DNA of 64,000 bases, taken from Candidatus Korobacter versatilis (GTDB lineage: Bacteria > Acidobacteriota > Terriglobia > Terriglobales > Acidobacteriaceae). Below are positions 1-12,617 of the stretch, one piece after another. The notes beneath the pieces were generated by a model. That model was not told the origin of the DNA. It did not search any database and saw nothing but the letters and a program-made list of their open reading frames with translations. The stretch is taken from the NCBI GenBank assembly GCA_016185395.1, contig JACPNR010000006.1, forward strand, positions 186,001 to 250,000, read 5' to 3'. The translations under genes were made by a program, and so were the position numbers. Within the stretch, counting starts at the first letter, position 1. Each line of letters opens with the position of its first letter.

Positions 1-1864
1 CCAGGCCGCGCTCGTCGCGAAGATCAAGCCGTCCAGCAACGGCAACGAGTTCCGCCTCGTCGACCTCACCGCGCCGCTCGCGGAAGACGTCGAACTCCGC
101 ATCCTGACGGAAAAAGATCCCGAGTCCCTCGAGGTCTTCCGCCACTCCTCCGCGCATCTTCTTGCCGCGGCCGTGCTCGAGCTCTTTCCCGAGACCAAGC
201 TCGGACACGGTCCGCCGACCGATTCCGGCTTCTTCTACGACTTCTATCGCGAGCAGCCGTTCACCCCCGACGACCTCGCCGCCATCGAGAAGAAGATGGC
301 CGAGCTCGCGCAGCAGGACATCCCCTATCGCCGCGAGATGCTCTCGCGCGACCAGACGCTCGCCGACGCGCAGCAGCACGGCGACTTCATGAAGTGCCAC
401 TTCATCGAGCAGTTCGTGCAGCCCGGCGAGCAGGCCAGCTTCTACAAGACGGGCAAGTTCGTGGACTTCTGCCGCGGCCCGCACATCCCCTCCACCGGGC
501 GGATCAAAGCCTTCAAGCTGCTCACCCTCGCCGGCGCCTACTGGCTCGGCGACGCGAAGAACAAGCAGCTCCAGCGCATCTACGGGACGTCGTTCTATTC
601 AAAGAAGGAACTCGACGCCTACCTCCACCAGATGGAGGAAGCGAAGAAGCGCGACCATCGCGTCATCGGCAAGCAGCTCGACCTTTTCTCCATCCAGGAG
701 CTCGCCGGCCCCGGCCTCATCTTCTGGCATCCCAAGGGCGGCACCATCCGCAAGCTGATGGAAGACTGGATGCGCGAGGAGTACATCCGCCGCGGCTACT
801 CGCTCGTCTACACGCCGCACATCCTGCGCGTCGAGACCTGGAAGACGAGCGGACACGAGGGCTACTACGCCAAGAACATGTATCCGCCCATGGAGATGGA
901 CGACGCGTTCTACCGCGTGAAGCCGATGAATTGTCCCGGCCACATCCTTATCTATAAGTCGGACCTGCGCAGCTATCGCGACCTGCCGCAGCGTTACGGC
1001 GAGCTCGGTACCGTCTATCGCTACGAACTTTCCGGCGTGATGCACGGCCTGCTGCGCGTCCGCGGCTTCACCCAGGACGACGCGCACATCTTCTGCACCC
1101 CGCAGCAGATCGAAGACGAGATCGTCGGGTGCATGGATTTCGCGCTCGCCGTCCTGAAGACCTACGGCTTCGACCAGTTCCAGGTCGAGCTCTCCAACTG
1201 GGACCCCAAGGACCGCGCCAACTACGCCGGCACCGACGAGCAGTGGGACCTCGCCATGCGCTCGCTGGAGAGCGCGCTCAAGCGTTCCAACATCGAGTAC
1301 AAGCTCATCCCCGGCGAGGCCGCGTTCTACGGCCCCAAGATCGACGTGAAATTAGTCGACGCCATCGGACGCCTCTGGCAGCTCTCCACCATCCAGTTCG
1401 ATTTCACCCTGCCGCAGCGCTTCGAGCTCGAGTACGTCGGCGAAGACGGCGCGCGCCACCAGCCGCTCATGGTCCACCGCGCGCTCTACGGCTCCATCGA
1501 GCGCTTCTTCGGCGTGCTCATCGAGCACTACGCCGGCGCCTTCCCGGCGTGGCTCTCGCCCACGCAGGTCGCCATCGTCCCCATCACCGACCGCCACGTC
1601 GGCTACGCCGCGTCGGTCGAGAGCATGTTGAAAGACGTCGGCATCCGCTCGCACCTCGACGCCCGCTCGGAAAAGATGAACGCCAAGATCCGCGAGCACG
1701 CCATGCAAAAGGTCCCCTTCATCCTCGTCATCGGCGACAAGGAAGCCGAGACCGGCAAGGTCAACGTACGCACCCGCGGCAAAGAGAAGACCGAAGACAT
1801 GTCCGCGCAGGACTTCGTCGCCCACCTCAAGCACCTCGTCGACACCAAGGCCACCAGCCTCTAA
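1..1864 (+). CDS. thrS: Threonine--tRNA ligase, 5' end outside window
   Basis: Class II aminoacyl-tRNA synthetase that charges tRNA-Thr with threonine and edits mischarged Ser-tRNA. The reading frame is open from base 2, so about 620 residues are visible and the start lies upstream. The first ~45 residues are the end of the TGS domain. The HSSAH motif and the CRGPH motif belong to the editing domain. The MNCPGH stretch carries the zinc Cys. Motif 2 (RYELSG and following) and motif 3 (MVHRALYGSIERF) are intact, and the C-terminal anticodon-binding domain ends the protein. No infC/rpmI/rplT cluster follows in this window. Identification is secure. Confidence 0.97.
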   Translation, partial: QAALVAKIKPSSNGNEFRLVDLTAPLAEDVELRILTEKDPESLEVFRHSSAHLLAAAVLELFPETKLGHGPPTDSGFFYDFYREQPFTPDDLAAIEKKMAELAQQDIPYRREMLSRDQTLADAQQHGDFMKCHFIEQFVQPGEQASFYKTGKFVDFCRGPHIPSTGRIKAFKLLTLAGAYWLGDAKNKQLQRIYGTSFYSKKELDAYLHQMEEAKKRDHRVIGKQLDLFSIQELAGPGLIFWHPKGGTIRKLMEDWMREEYIRRGYSLVYTPHILRVETWKTSGHEGYYAKNMYPPMEMDDAFYRVKPMNCPGHILIYKSDLRSYRDLPQRYGELGTVYRYELSGVMHGLLRVRGFTQDDAHIFCTPQQIEDEIVGCMDFALAVLKTYGFDQFQVELSNWDPKDRANYAGTDEQWDLAMRSLESALKRSNIEYKLIPGEAAFYGPKIDVKLVDAIGRLWQLSTIQFDFTLPQRFELEYVGEDGARHQPLMVHRALYGSIERFFGVLIEHYAGAFPAWLSPTQVAIVPITDRHVGYAASVESMLKDVGIRSHLDARSEKMNAKIREHAMQKVPFILVIGDKEAETGKVNVRTRGKEKTEDMSAQDFVAHLKHLVDTKATSL

Positions 1865-1995
1865 GCGCCGCGCCCGCCGCCGCCCGACAAATGTTTACCC
1901 CTGAGTAAACCCCCGCCCGGCTTCTACTCTCCTATTGAGTCAGGCGTGTGGCTCCGGCCGCTCGCAACTCGAAACTCGCGACTCGGTGCTCAAAC

Positions 1996-2187
1996 ATGAA
2001 ACCCATCGTCCTCGCCCTTTTTGTCTTCTGGATACTCAGCATGCACTTCTACCTCTACGTTCCCGCCCTGGTCTGCGTCGCGCTCGGCGCCGCGTTCGTG
2101 AGCGCGGCCAGCGTCACGCTGGTGGACTGGTTCGGTCAGCGTCGTCGCGTCCCCGCTGTTGACCGCCACGGTTCTTTAGGGTTGTAA
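1996..2187 (+). CDS. Small hydrophobic protein, unknown function
   Basis: A 63-residue ORF starting at the ATG at 1996. Residues ~4-45 form one or two membrane segments (MKPIVLALFVFWILSM, then a VALGAAFVSA stretch), followed by a short charged tail. No family is recognised. The upstream gap contains an AACTCGAAACTCGCGACTCG repeat of the type seen elsewhere in the window, and no clear ribosome binding site is visible. It could be a real small membrane protein or a chance ORF. Confidence 0.35.
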   Translation: MKPIVLALFVFWILSMHFYLYVPALVCVALGAAFVSAASVTLVDWFGQRRRVPAVDRHGSLGL

Positions 2188-2216
2188 CCGCCGGGAATCG
2201 CGCTAGAGTAGGCACC

Positions 2217-2954
2217 ATGCGAGCCTTACGTATTGCCTGCCTTCTCGTAGTCGTCTTCCTGCTCTTTTCCGCCGCGTTCGCACAGACTGCGACCCCCGCT
2301 GGGGATGCGAGTCGGGACACCAGCAAGGACAAGGCCACCCCGGACGCCGCCACCAAACCCGCGCCCACCGACGCCGAGAAGAACTCCGCTGCCGATGGTG
2401 CGCCCGAGGTGCCCGCGGACTTGCAGCAGGTCGTCAACAAACAGTTTGGTCCCGGCTTCAAAGTCGCGCTCCAGCGCGCCACGCCGCGCCGCTATCTGCA
2501 TGACACCGACCACGAGATTCCCTGGACGCCGCTGCTCATCACCGATCTCGACGGCGACGGCGTGCAAGATGCCGTCATCGTCGCGCGCGTGAAGAACGCC
2601 TTCGCCGGACAGGTCCCCTTCCATTACGCGGTCATCGATCCCTACATGGCCGCGCAAGGATACGAGAATCCCATGCTCACCGCCGGAGTCGCGAGCGAAG
2701 CTCCCGAGACCGGCTATGTCGTGCTCGCCATCCACGGCACCGGCGCCGAGGGCTGGCGTGCCGCCGCGCCCAAGGCCAAGTGGGTGATGATCAACCTTCC
2801 CTTCAACACCATCAACGTCGCACCCATGCCGGTAAAGAAAGGCAGGATGGTCGGCGCCATCATCCTCGAAGTAGAGGGCACCAACCGAAGCTCGCTCGTC
2901 CTCTGGGACGGCAAGAAATACCGCTGGCGCGACATGGGTGGCCCCGGCGAGTAA
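2217..2954 (+). CDS. Exported protein with FG-GAP-like motif
   Basis: A 245-residue protein with a clear N-terminal signal peptide ([23 protein letters not shown], cleavage expected after AFA). A Pro/Ala/Asp-rich linker of ~40 residues follows. The globular part contains [13 protein letters not shown], a calcium-loop-like DxDGDG motif typical of FG-GAP/VCBS-type or dockerin-like loops. The C-terminal half is beta-rich. It probably acts in the periplasm or at the cell surface. The function is unknown, and no operon partner is obvious because the next gene is separated by a repeat hairpin. Confidence 0.7.
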   Translation: MRALRIACLLVVVFLLFSAAFAQTATPAGDASRDTSKDKATPDAATKPAPTDAEKNSAADGAPEVPADLQQVVNKQFGPGFKVALQRATPRRYLHDTDHEIPWTPLLITDLDGDGVQDAVIVARVKNAFAGQVPFHYAVIDPYMAAQGYENPMLTAGVASEAPETGYVVLAIHGTGAEGWRAAAPKAKWVMINLPFNTINVAPMPVKKGRMVGAIILEVEGTNRSSLVLWDGKKYRWRDMGGPGE

Positions 2955-2960
2955 GGCCTC

Positions 2961-3029
2961 TTAACCACGAAGGTCACGAAGGAATCTCAAATAGACGCCT
3001 TCGTGTTCCTTCGTGTCCTTCGTGGTTAA
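2961..3029. repeat. Inverted 'CACGAAGG' dispersed repeat
   Basis: The segment TTAACCACGAAGGTCACGAA is mirrored by TTCGTGTCCTTCGTGGTTAA, giving a long imperfect hairpin in the gap between the exported protein and the carboxylase gene. Related CACGGAGACACGGAG words occur inside pcrA (34036-34062) and at 44038-44068. It may act as a transcript-end structure, but there is no T-run. I class it as a dispersed intergenic repeat. Confidence 0.75.
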
Positions 3030-3049
3030 AAGGTTTTAGAATCGCCGCC

Positions 3050-4690
<1,641 letters not shown>

Positions 4691-4693
4691 TAG

Positions 4694-4713
4694 GGCACGG
4701 CTTCAGCCGTGCC
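4694..4713. repeat. Short palindrome after carboxylase gene
   Basis: GGCACGGCTTCAGCCGTGCC forms an 8-bp hairpin 4 bases after the stop codon. It is followed by further GC-rich arms (GCGCGAAGCGCGG). It resembles the REP-like palindromes of this genome and may also end the transcript of the carboxylase gene. Confidence 0.6.
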
Positions 4714-4780
4714 GGAACGAGCCCGCGCGAAGCGCGGACCACTCTGCCGAAGGCGGGCGCGCAGCTTGCGTAGCGCGCGT

Positions 4781-5596
4781 TTATTTCGGTGCCTTTACGC
4801 GAATCTCCACGTAATAGGGCAGCTTTGGAATCATGGTCACTTGTCCGGAATATTGAGTTCGAGCCAAGGGGCCGGTATCGATCACATAGCTGTAGTCGAT
4901 CTGAATTGGACTCTCTTGGTCGGAAGCGTCAAACTGCCAGGTCTTGAGATTCTGCATCGCCGCGCTCGTGAGCAATTCCTTGCGCTCGATGGGGCGGACA
5001 TCTGCGTCCTTCACCGTGACGTGGCTGGTAGATCCATCCCGTTCAATCACCGCCGAGAGCGTAACCCTCCCGACCGTCGCGTGCTTCAGCGCGCTCTCAG
5101 GATAGCGTTTGATTTCGCCAAGCACGGCCATTAGGCAGCGGCCTGCCGTTTCCAAGCGGCATTTTGGCCTGGTTGCTACAGGTAAGTCGATCTTGGTGTC
5201 GAGAGAGAAATCTACTACCTTGAAGCCAAAGGGGCTGATATAGAGGTATTCCTTCTTGTCCGGCTCTAGAAGGTAGCTTGCGTGCTGATGCCTAGCCCAT
5301 GCATTCCATAGGATTCCCGGGGTGTAATTGATATCGGGATTGAAGTTATCCGCGGCCTCTTCTGAGCTAAAGAAGAGAACCGCCACATCATTCCATGCGG
5401 GGTTGCGCTTCTTCAAATGCCCGATCAGGCAAGTAAGCTTCTCGATGGTGAAGTCGCGAGGTTCGATGTTCACATAGAGTGTTCCTTTGCTTGATCCAAT
5501 GAAGTCTCTGCCTTTCCGAAAGTGCGGCACCTGGCATTGCGGTGACGCAACAACACTAAGTCCTATGATGAGGCAGATCATCGATACAGTTCGCAT
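4781..5596 (-). CDS. Exported protein with TonB-C-like domain
   Basis: A 271-residue protein with an N-terminal signal peptide (MICLIIGLSVVASPQCQ region). Residues ~165-255 resemble the TonB C-terminal fold: a GRVTLSAVIERDGS beta-hairpin, a central helix around LLTSAAMQNLKTWQF, then a strand ending in a Tyr-rich segment. Such stand-alone TonB-C-like proteins are common in acidobacteria and are not necessarily TonB. GC content looks lower than that of its neighbours, which hints at recent acquisition. It stands alone, convergent with the carboxylase gene. The exact role is unknown. Confidence 0.65.
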   Translation of the reverse strand: MRTVSMICLIIGLSVVASPQCQVPHFRKGRDFIGSSKGTLYVNIEPRDFTIEKLTCLIGHLKKRNPAWNDVAVLFFSSEEAADNFNPDINYTPGILWNAWARHQHASYLLEPDKKEYLYISPFGFKVVDFSLDTKIDLPVATRPKCRLETAGRCLMAVLGEIKRYPESALKHATVGRVTLSAVIERDGSTSHVTVKDADVRPIERKELLTSAAMQNLKTWQFDASDQESPIQIDYSYVIDTGPLARTQYSGQVTMIPKLPYYVEIRVKAPK

Positions 5597-5752
5597 CGCA
5601 GTTACTCCCCCAAGGAGAACGGGCTCAGGCCGCGGACTTGCAGGCTCTCTTGGTTAACTCAGCGCTTCAGGATACTCGGTGCCTCCACACCCCGGCGTCG
5701 TCTAGTAGAAATCCGCGTTCCTCTGCGTCCATCCGCGGTATGGTTTTGACTT

Positions 5753-6094
5753 ATGCCTACCGACATCAAGGTCGCCTTCTCCGACGCCGCCCGCAGTGTC
5801 CCTACGCCCGACGGCACCCGCTGGGCCGCGCAGTTCGCCCACGGCACGCTCGCCGTCGAGATCTACGCCCCGCGCGGCACCGACCCGCAGCAGCCGCACA
5901 CCCGCGACGAGGCCTACATCGTCGCGCGCGGCTCCGGCGAGTTCGTCCATGGCAACGAGCGCGTCAAGTTCGCCTCCGGCGACTTCCTCTTCGCCGCCGC
6001 CGGCGTGCCGCACCGCTTCGAGCATTTCTCCGCCGACTTCTACACCTGGGTCCTTTTCTACGGGCCCGAAGGCGGCGAGCCGCGGATTAGGTAA
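5753..6094 (+). CDS. Small cupin-domain protein
   Basis: A 113-residue single-domain cupin. Cupin motif 1 is PHTRDEAYIVARGSGEF, with the conserved His and Glu metal ligands. Motif 2 is GDFLFAAAGVPHRFEHF, with the second His. The size matches small cupin_2 proteins that bind a metal and a small ligand. The substrate is unknown. Just upstream (5708-5745) is a CCGCGTTCCTCTGCGTCCAT-type word repeat. A hairpin follows the stop. Confidence 0.85.
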   Translation: MPTDIKVAFSDAARSVPTPDGTRWAAQFAHGTLAVEIYAPRGTDPQQPHTRDEAYIVARGSGEFVHGNERVKFASGDFLFAAAGVPHRFEHFSADFYTWVLFYGPEGGEPRIR

Positions 6095-6111
6095 CAAAAC
6101 CGCTGGAACTC

Positions 6112-6157
6112 GGGCCGCGTTCCGGTGTCTACTTCCGGTAACGCGGCCGCGTTTTAT
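6112..6157 (+). terminator. Hairpin after cupin gene
   Basis: GGCCGCGTTCCGG and CCGGTAACGCGGCC form a near-perfect stem (one bulged T) around a 9-base loop. GCGTTTTAT follows, giving a short T-tract. It starts 18 bases after the cupin stop codon, so it fits a Rho-independent terminator. Confidence 0.6.
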
Positions 6158-6192
6158 AAGGGATTGTCCGGGAAGTCGCTCAGGGGAAGGCG

Positions 6193-6486
6193 ATGCAGCA
6201 CCGCCTCGCATTCCGGCGTGAAGTCGTTCCGTCCACCGAAGACGGCAAGCCGATCTACGTCTTCGCCATCGGATACATCATTGCCATCCGCCCCGGCCTG
6301 CCCTCGCCGCAACCGGTCTTCGCCGCCATCTTCCTCGCCGTCTTGTTTCTCGCCATCCCCGAAGTCCGTAACTTCGCCATGTTCTCCGTCCCCGCCGGCA
6401 TCGTCTGCGGATGCATCCTCTACGCCCTGCGCAAGTGGCGCCAACGCAACTTCCCCACCGCCAGCGCCACGCCACTCGGCCTCTAG
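6193..6486 (+). CDS. Small membrane protein, unknown
   Basis: A 97-residue ORF with an ATG after an AGGGGAAGGCG stretch that could bind the ribosome. Two hydrophobic segments are seen (~residues 35-56 and 62-80), followed by a basic tail, RKWRQRN. Codon use matches neighbouring genes. No family is recognised. Confidence 0.5.
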   Translation: MQHRLAFRREVVPSTEDGKPIYVFAIGYIIAIRPGLPSPQPVFAAIFLAVLFLAIPEVRNFAMFSVPAGIVCGCILYALRKWRQRNFPTASATPLGL

Positions 6487-6528
6487 AATCTGGCAACCGA
6501 CCACTGGCCACCGACCACTGGGTTGCGC

Positions 6529-6534
6529 TATAAT
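6529..6534 (+). promoter_or_regulatory. Possible -10 box upstream of gyrA
   Basis: A perfect TATAAT lies about 210 bases before gyrA and downstream of a duplicated ACCGACCACTGG word. No good -35 hexamer is seen at 16-18 bases, so this is only a candidate. Confidence 0.3.
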
Positions 6535-6680
6535 CCCTATTGCTCTCATCCGCACTAACTGCATGAATTATCAATAAGTTACCGTTCACCTGTGACGCCC
6601 ACTGAGAATCAGCGCACACGCGCTTCGTGCGCCCGAAAAGCGTCCAGAGCGGAGGGCGGAAAGCAGAGAGCGGAACGCGC

Positions 6681-6741
6681 ACTGAGAACCGCGCACTCAG
6701 AACCGAGAACTGAGAACCGAGAACTGAGAACCGAGAACTGA
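6681..6741 (+). repeat. Tandem 'GAGAACTGAGAACC' repeat before gyrA
   Basis: Several units of the 14-mer GAGAACTGAGAACC and close variants run directly up to the gyrA start codon, leaving no room for a normal Shine-Dalgarno sequence other than the repeat itself. A GCGGAGGGCGGAAAGCAGAG word lies just before. The layout suggests expansion by slippage in the 5' leader. Confidence 0.8.
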
Positions 6742-6744
6742 AAA

Positions 6745-9543
<2,799 letters not shown>

Positions 9544-9550
9544 CTAACTT

Positions 9551-9597
9551 GTAGCGCCGGCGTCCCGCCGGCTGGAGCGGGGGCATCTTGCCCCCGC
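9551..9597 (+). repeat. REP-like double palindrome
   Basis: Two adjacent hairpins: GCGCCGGCGTCCCGCCGGC and GCGGGGGCATCTTGCCCCCGC. Copies or variants are at 10168-10214, 31872-31920 and 32478-32524. It lies 8 bases after the gyrA stop and may also act as a terminator. Confidence 0.85.
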
Positions 9598-9701
9598 TTT
9601 TTCCAACCAACGCCGTTGCAGCCCGCTCGCCCTCGCGCGGCCTTTTCTCTGTCCCGGCCTTGACGAATACACGGTACCCTGAAGTCGTAGCGGCCTGCCG
9701 C

Positions 9702-10100
9702 TCACTCTTCCATCTTTTCGAACTTCGGCGCCGCGACGCCGAGCAGGGCATAAGCCTCCGCCGCCGAGCGCAGCACGAGCAGCCGCGGACGCGTCGGCTC
9801 CCCGATCGACTGAAACACGCGCATCGCGCCGTAGACATGCGGCTGCGGCGCCACGATGAGGCGCGGCGTCTCCAGCTCGTGGAGCGCGGGCTGGCCGCGC
9901 GAGAGCTGCTCGATGAGCGCGCTCGTCACCGCGAAATCCGTGACCGCGCTCACGTCCAGGATGGCCGCGCGCGCGCCGCTGCGCGCGAACCGCTCCCCCA
10001 CCACGCGATACAGCTCCCGCAACTCGCCGTCGTCGACGCGTCCGCTGCCCACGACGCGGAAGATGCCGTTCTCCCGATCGAGCTCGAAATGGAACGCCAC
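9702..10100 (-). CDS. STAS-like protein (anti-anti-sigma factor type)
   Basis: A 132-residue protein starting at the ATG at 10100. The pattern RVVGSGRVDDGELRELYRVV, then AAILDVSAVTDFAVTSALIE, follows the beta-alpha layout of STAS/SpoIIAA-like or related small regulatory domains. The phospho-acceptor Ser of SpoIIAA is not clearly placed (the loop reads SAVTDF). Function is therefore uncertain. It stands alone between REP palindromes. Confidence 0.55.
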   Translation of the reverse strand: MAFHFELDRENGIFRVVGSGRVDDGELRELYRVVGERFARSGARAAILDVSAVTDFAVTSALIEQLSRGQPALHELETPRLIVAPQPHVYGAMRVFQSIGEPTRPRLLVLRSAAEAYALLGVAAPKFEKMEE

Positions 10101-10167
10101 AGCGGCACATTCTTATCACACTCGCCGCCACGGAGGTTTCATGGCCGCCCTCGGCCGGGCCTGGTTT

Positions 10168-10214
10168 GGAGCGCCGGCGTCTCGCCGGCTGGCGCGCGGG
10201 CATCTTGCCCGCGC
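10168..10214 (+). repeat. REP-like double palindrome
   Basis: GCGCCGGCGTCTCGCCGGC followed by GCGCGGGCATCTTGCCCGCGC, the same two-hairpin design as at 9551-9597. It sits directly downstream of the PIN toxin gene, which ends at 10219 on the minus strand. Confidence 0.8.
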
Positions 10215-10218
10215 CCTC

Positions 10219-10608
10219 CTACCAGGCAACCGTCGTCACGTCATCGACCTCGGCGAAGTGCTGGTCCCGGCTGACAAGCGTAAGGCCATGCTGGCGCGCG
10301 GTGGCCGCGATCCAGACGTCGTTTTCTGGGATTGGCTTCCCCTTGCGTCGTAGTCGGACACTGATGCTGGCGAACTCCTCAGCCGTGCTGCTGTCACAGC
10401 AGAGCAACGGCACCATGCGAGCGAATCGTCGCAAGCGTTCCACGTTGTCTTCGACTCGCGCCGATCGTAAAGCCCCGGCTAGCAATTCACCGTAAACAAT
10501 CACGCTGAGCGCGCTGTACTCAGCCGCGCTCAGCTGCTCGCTCACCGCCGGCTCTCCCGAAAAAAGAGCGATCACGATGTTGCTGTCCAATAGATAGCGG
10601 CCGCTCAT
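10219..10608 (-). CDS. PIN-domain ribonuclease toxin (VapC-like)
   Basis: A 129-residue PIN protein, expected to be an Mg-dependent RNase toxin. The acidic residues are visible: Asp in LLDSNIVIAL near the N-terminus, Glu in YGELLAGA, Asp in PENDVWIAATA and Asp in VSRDQHF. Its start overlaps the stop of the upstream gene by 4 bases (ATGA), so the two are translated together as a toxin-antitoxin pair. Confidence 0.88.
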   Translation of the reverse strand: MSGRYLLDSNIVIALFSGEPAVSEQLSAAEYSALSVIVYGELLAGALRSARVEDNVERLRRFARMVPLLCCDSSTAEEFASISVRLRRKGKPIPENDVWIAATARQHGLTLVSRDQHFAEVDDVTTVAW

Positions 10609-11165
10609 TCGGGGTGCACGATCTCGAAGTCCTCTTCGATAGCGCTCTTCATCAATTGCAGGTCATGCGCATTGATGTAGCCAACGAATTGCAGCCAATC
10701 CTTGGCGCGGCCCTCCGGCAGCATGCCTTCTGCGGACCGTGCTGCACTGGTGACGTGGGGTCCTCGCCGGAGATACTCGGCTTCGTACCAATCCAGCAGG
10801 GGCCAGAATCGCCCCGGAATCTCGCTGCGTTCGGGTTTGTATTTTCCGTGGATCCGATCCGGGCTCGTCGGATCTCCGGGCCGATACAACCGCCTCAGGC
10901 CGTAGCCAACGTCCACAAAGATCCGCGCGCCGATGCTGTTACGGCCTCGCTTCTTGTTCGCTACGCAGTGGTCTGAAAGATAAGCATAAACGGCTCTCTG
11001 CTTGCTCCGCGAAGGATTGATCCGCGAGAGTTCCGACCGGATTTGTGACACTTGCAGAGCTTCCCGCTCTGGTTCTCGCTTGTGCAGCAGAGCGGCCGCC
11101 ACCCATAACTCATTGTCCAAGTTCATCCTGCCCTCCCCGCCCAGGGCAACACCCCAATCTTTCAT
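10605..11165 (-). CDS. Unusual large partner or antitoxin of PIN toxin
   Basis: A 186-residue protein, or ~173 if the ATG at 11126 is used. It is much larger than VapB antitoxins (70-90 residues). The N-terminal half (LWVAAALL, then VSQIRSELSRINPSRSKQR, then HCVANKK) looks like a winged-helix DNA-binding unit with the RRLYRPGDP and LLDWYEAEYLRRG blocks of an uncharacterised family. The acidic C-terminus (MKSAIEEDFEIVHPE) could wrap around the toxin. Position and overlap with the PIN gene support an antitoxin and autorepressor role, but this is inferred. Confidence 0.6.
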   Translation of the reverse strand: MKDWGVALGGEGRMNLDNELWVAAALLHKREPEREALQVSQIRSELSRINPSRSKQRAVYAYLSDHCVANKKRGRNSIGARIFVDVGYGLRRLYRPGDPTSPDRIHGKYKPERSEIPGRFWPLLDWYEAEYLRRGPHVTSAARSAEGMLPEGRAKDWLQFVGYINAHDLQLMKSAIEEDFEIVHPE

Positions 11166-11196
11166 TACTTTGTACTTAACTTTACCTTACCCAGTC

Positions 11197-11206
11197 AAGT
11201 ATACTT
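11197..11206. promoter_or_regulatory. Palindrome in toxin-antitoxin promoter
   Basis: AAGTATACTT is a perfect 10-bp palindrome in an AT-rich stretch about 30 bases upstream of the start at 11165. Read on the minus strand it overlaps a TTGACT hexamer (a -35-like element). It is a candidate operator for autorepression of the pair. Confidence 0.4.
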
Positions 11207-11303
11207 TAACTAACGATTCACTTGAGGGCTCTACCCAGTGGGCGGGCCGGGTGCCTCACCCCCGCCGCGGCGGGCCGAGGCTCTGCGCGGCAAAGCGTGG
11301 GAC

Positions 11304-12617
11304 CTAAGGTGCCGCCTCCACTTCGAGCTCCACGTTCAGGTTCACCGTCCCGCTCGACGTCTTCACCTTCCGCTCCCACTTCTTGAAGCCCTTGTGGGTA
11401 ACGGTGATGGTGTGATCGCCTGGCGCCAGCGTCAGACTGGAAGGCGTGCTCCCGACGAAGGAGCCGTCCACCTCGATATCGGCGTTCGGTGGGACCGACG
11501 TGATCGAGACCGTCTCCGTCGTTGCTCCTCCCGTTGCAACTTGGGCTGCGTCAGTCTTCGGCACGAAGGCGCCCTTATCCAACGGAACGTTCCCGTTGAT
11601 GTAGGCCGTCACCGCCGTTCCTTTCGGGACCGTGAGGTCCTTGCCGTGCATGAACAAGAACAACGGCGCGGCCGGCCAGAACACGATCGCCGTTGCCACG
11701 ATCGCTCCCGTCATCGCGCCCACGTGTCCGCCGCCTGCGCCTCCTTGCACCGCGCGCAGCGGCGCTCGCTGTCCGTTCATTAGCTTCACCGCGTCCACGT
11801 TCATGTTCAACTTACCGCCGCGTCCCATCCGCTTCTTGTGTTCGGCTTCCGTGACCGTCGCCCAAGCGATGCCGCCCTGCGGGATGACTACCACGTCGCC
11901 GACCCGGACTTCCTCCAGCACTTCGAAATCGAGCGTATCGCCGACCCTCGCTTCCGCGGACGAGATGGTGCGGCCGGTGCGCAGTTTCACGGGCGTGCCA
12001 TCTTCCAGCACGAAAGGCCCTGTGGACCTCATCGCGGCCGGCGTGGGGCTCAGTGCCTGCGCCAGGGCCGGCTGCGTCCTGGTGCTGGGCTGGAAAGCTT
12101 GTGGCTCCGATGTCCGCGTCAGCGTCCATTGCGTCCCCAGCGGTGTCGGGAGATCCACCATGTTGATCTGCATGCCCTGCGCGTTGCTCGTCAGGATGAC
12201 TTGGGTGGGATACCAGAGTTTGCTGAACGACTGGGCGTCTTTCCACTTCTCTCTTCCGGTATAGGTGTTTCCGTCGGCGGTTCGACTCAGGAATATCGCG
12301 GCCTCGCTACTCTCGAATCCCGGCCACGGGTCGAGCATGATGCCCACGTAGTCGAATGCGTCATTGAGGCGGTTCGGGTTTTTCACCATGGCAAACCTGC
12401 AGCGGTAGGTGCCTCCCTGGGCTGACCAAATGCCGATGAGCTGGTCATCCTGCTGTTGCTCCGCGACCATCCGCTGCGCGATCGCCGGATCGATGCGGAG
12501 CGCGTTGGCGGTTTCCACCCTGAACGCAGGCGCGGCGGCAGTTACCGCCGATGGCCCCGTTTGACCCGCGGCGGCGAATACCGCAGCGAGGCAGATACAT
12601 AGAACGCGTCGCAGCAT
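11304..12617 (-). CDS. Exported PEGA-domain protein
   Basis: A 437-residue secreted protein. The signal peptide spans residues 1-~18 (LCICLAAVFAAAGQ). The middle part has GTPVKLRTGRTISSAEARVG and VVVIPQGGIAWATV segments, similar to acidobacterial proteins with a barrel-like fold. A hydrophobic Gly-rich stretch follows (~residues 290-330). The C-terminal ~70 residues form a PEGA domain (SVPPNADIEVDGSFVGSTPS, then LAPGDHTITVTHKGFKKWER), a surface beta-sandwich common in outer-membrane or cell-wall proteins. A TGTTC-N8-GAACA palindrome lies about 80 bases upstream of the start. Confidence 0.75.
   Translation of the reverse strand: MLRRVLCICLAAVFAAAGQTGPSAVTAAAPAFRVETANALRIDPAIAQRMVAEQQQDDQLIGIWSAQGGTYRCRFAMVKNPNRLNDAFDYVGIMLDPWPGFESSEAAIFLSRTADGNTYTGREKWKDAQSFSKLWYPTQVILTSNAQGMQINMVDLPTPLGTQWTLTRTSEPQAFQPSTRTQPALAQALSPTPAAMRSTGPFVLEDGTPVKLRTGRTISSAEARVGDTLDFEVLEEVRVGDVVVIPQGGIAWATVTEAEHKKRMGRGGKLNMNVDAVKLMNGQRAPLRAVQGGAGGGHVGAMTGAIVATAIVFWPAAPLFLFMHGKDLTVPKGTAVTAYINGNVPLDKGAFVPKTDAAQVATGGATTETVSITSVPPNADIEVDGSFVGSTPSSLTLAPGDHTITVTHKGFKKWERKVKTSSGTVNLNVELEVEAAP

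Noticed and set aside
6681-6741. CRISPR array
   Set aside because: Units are contiguous 14-mers without spacers, and no cas gene is present. The same holds for the AAACTCG tandem at 34090-34122.
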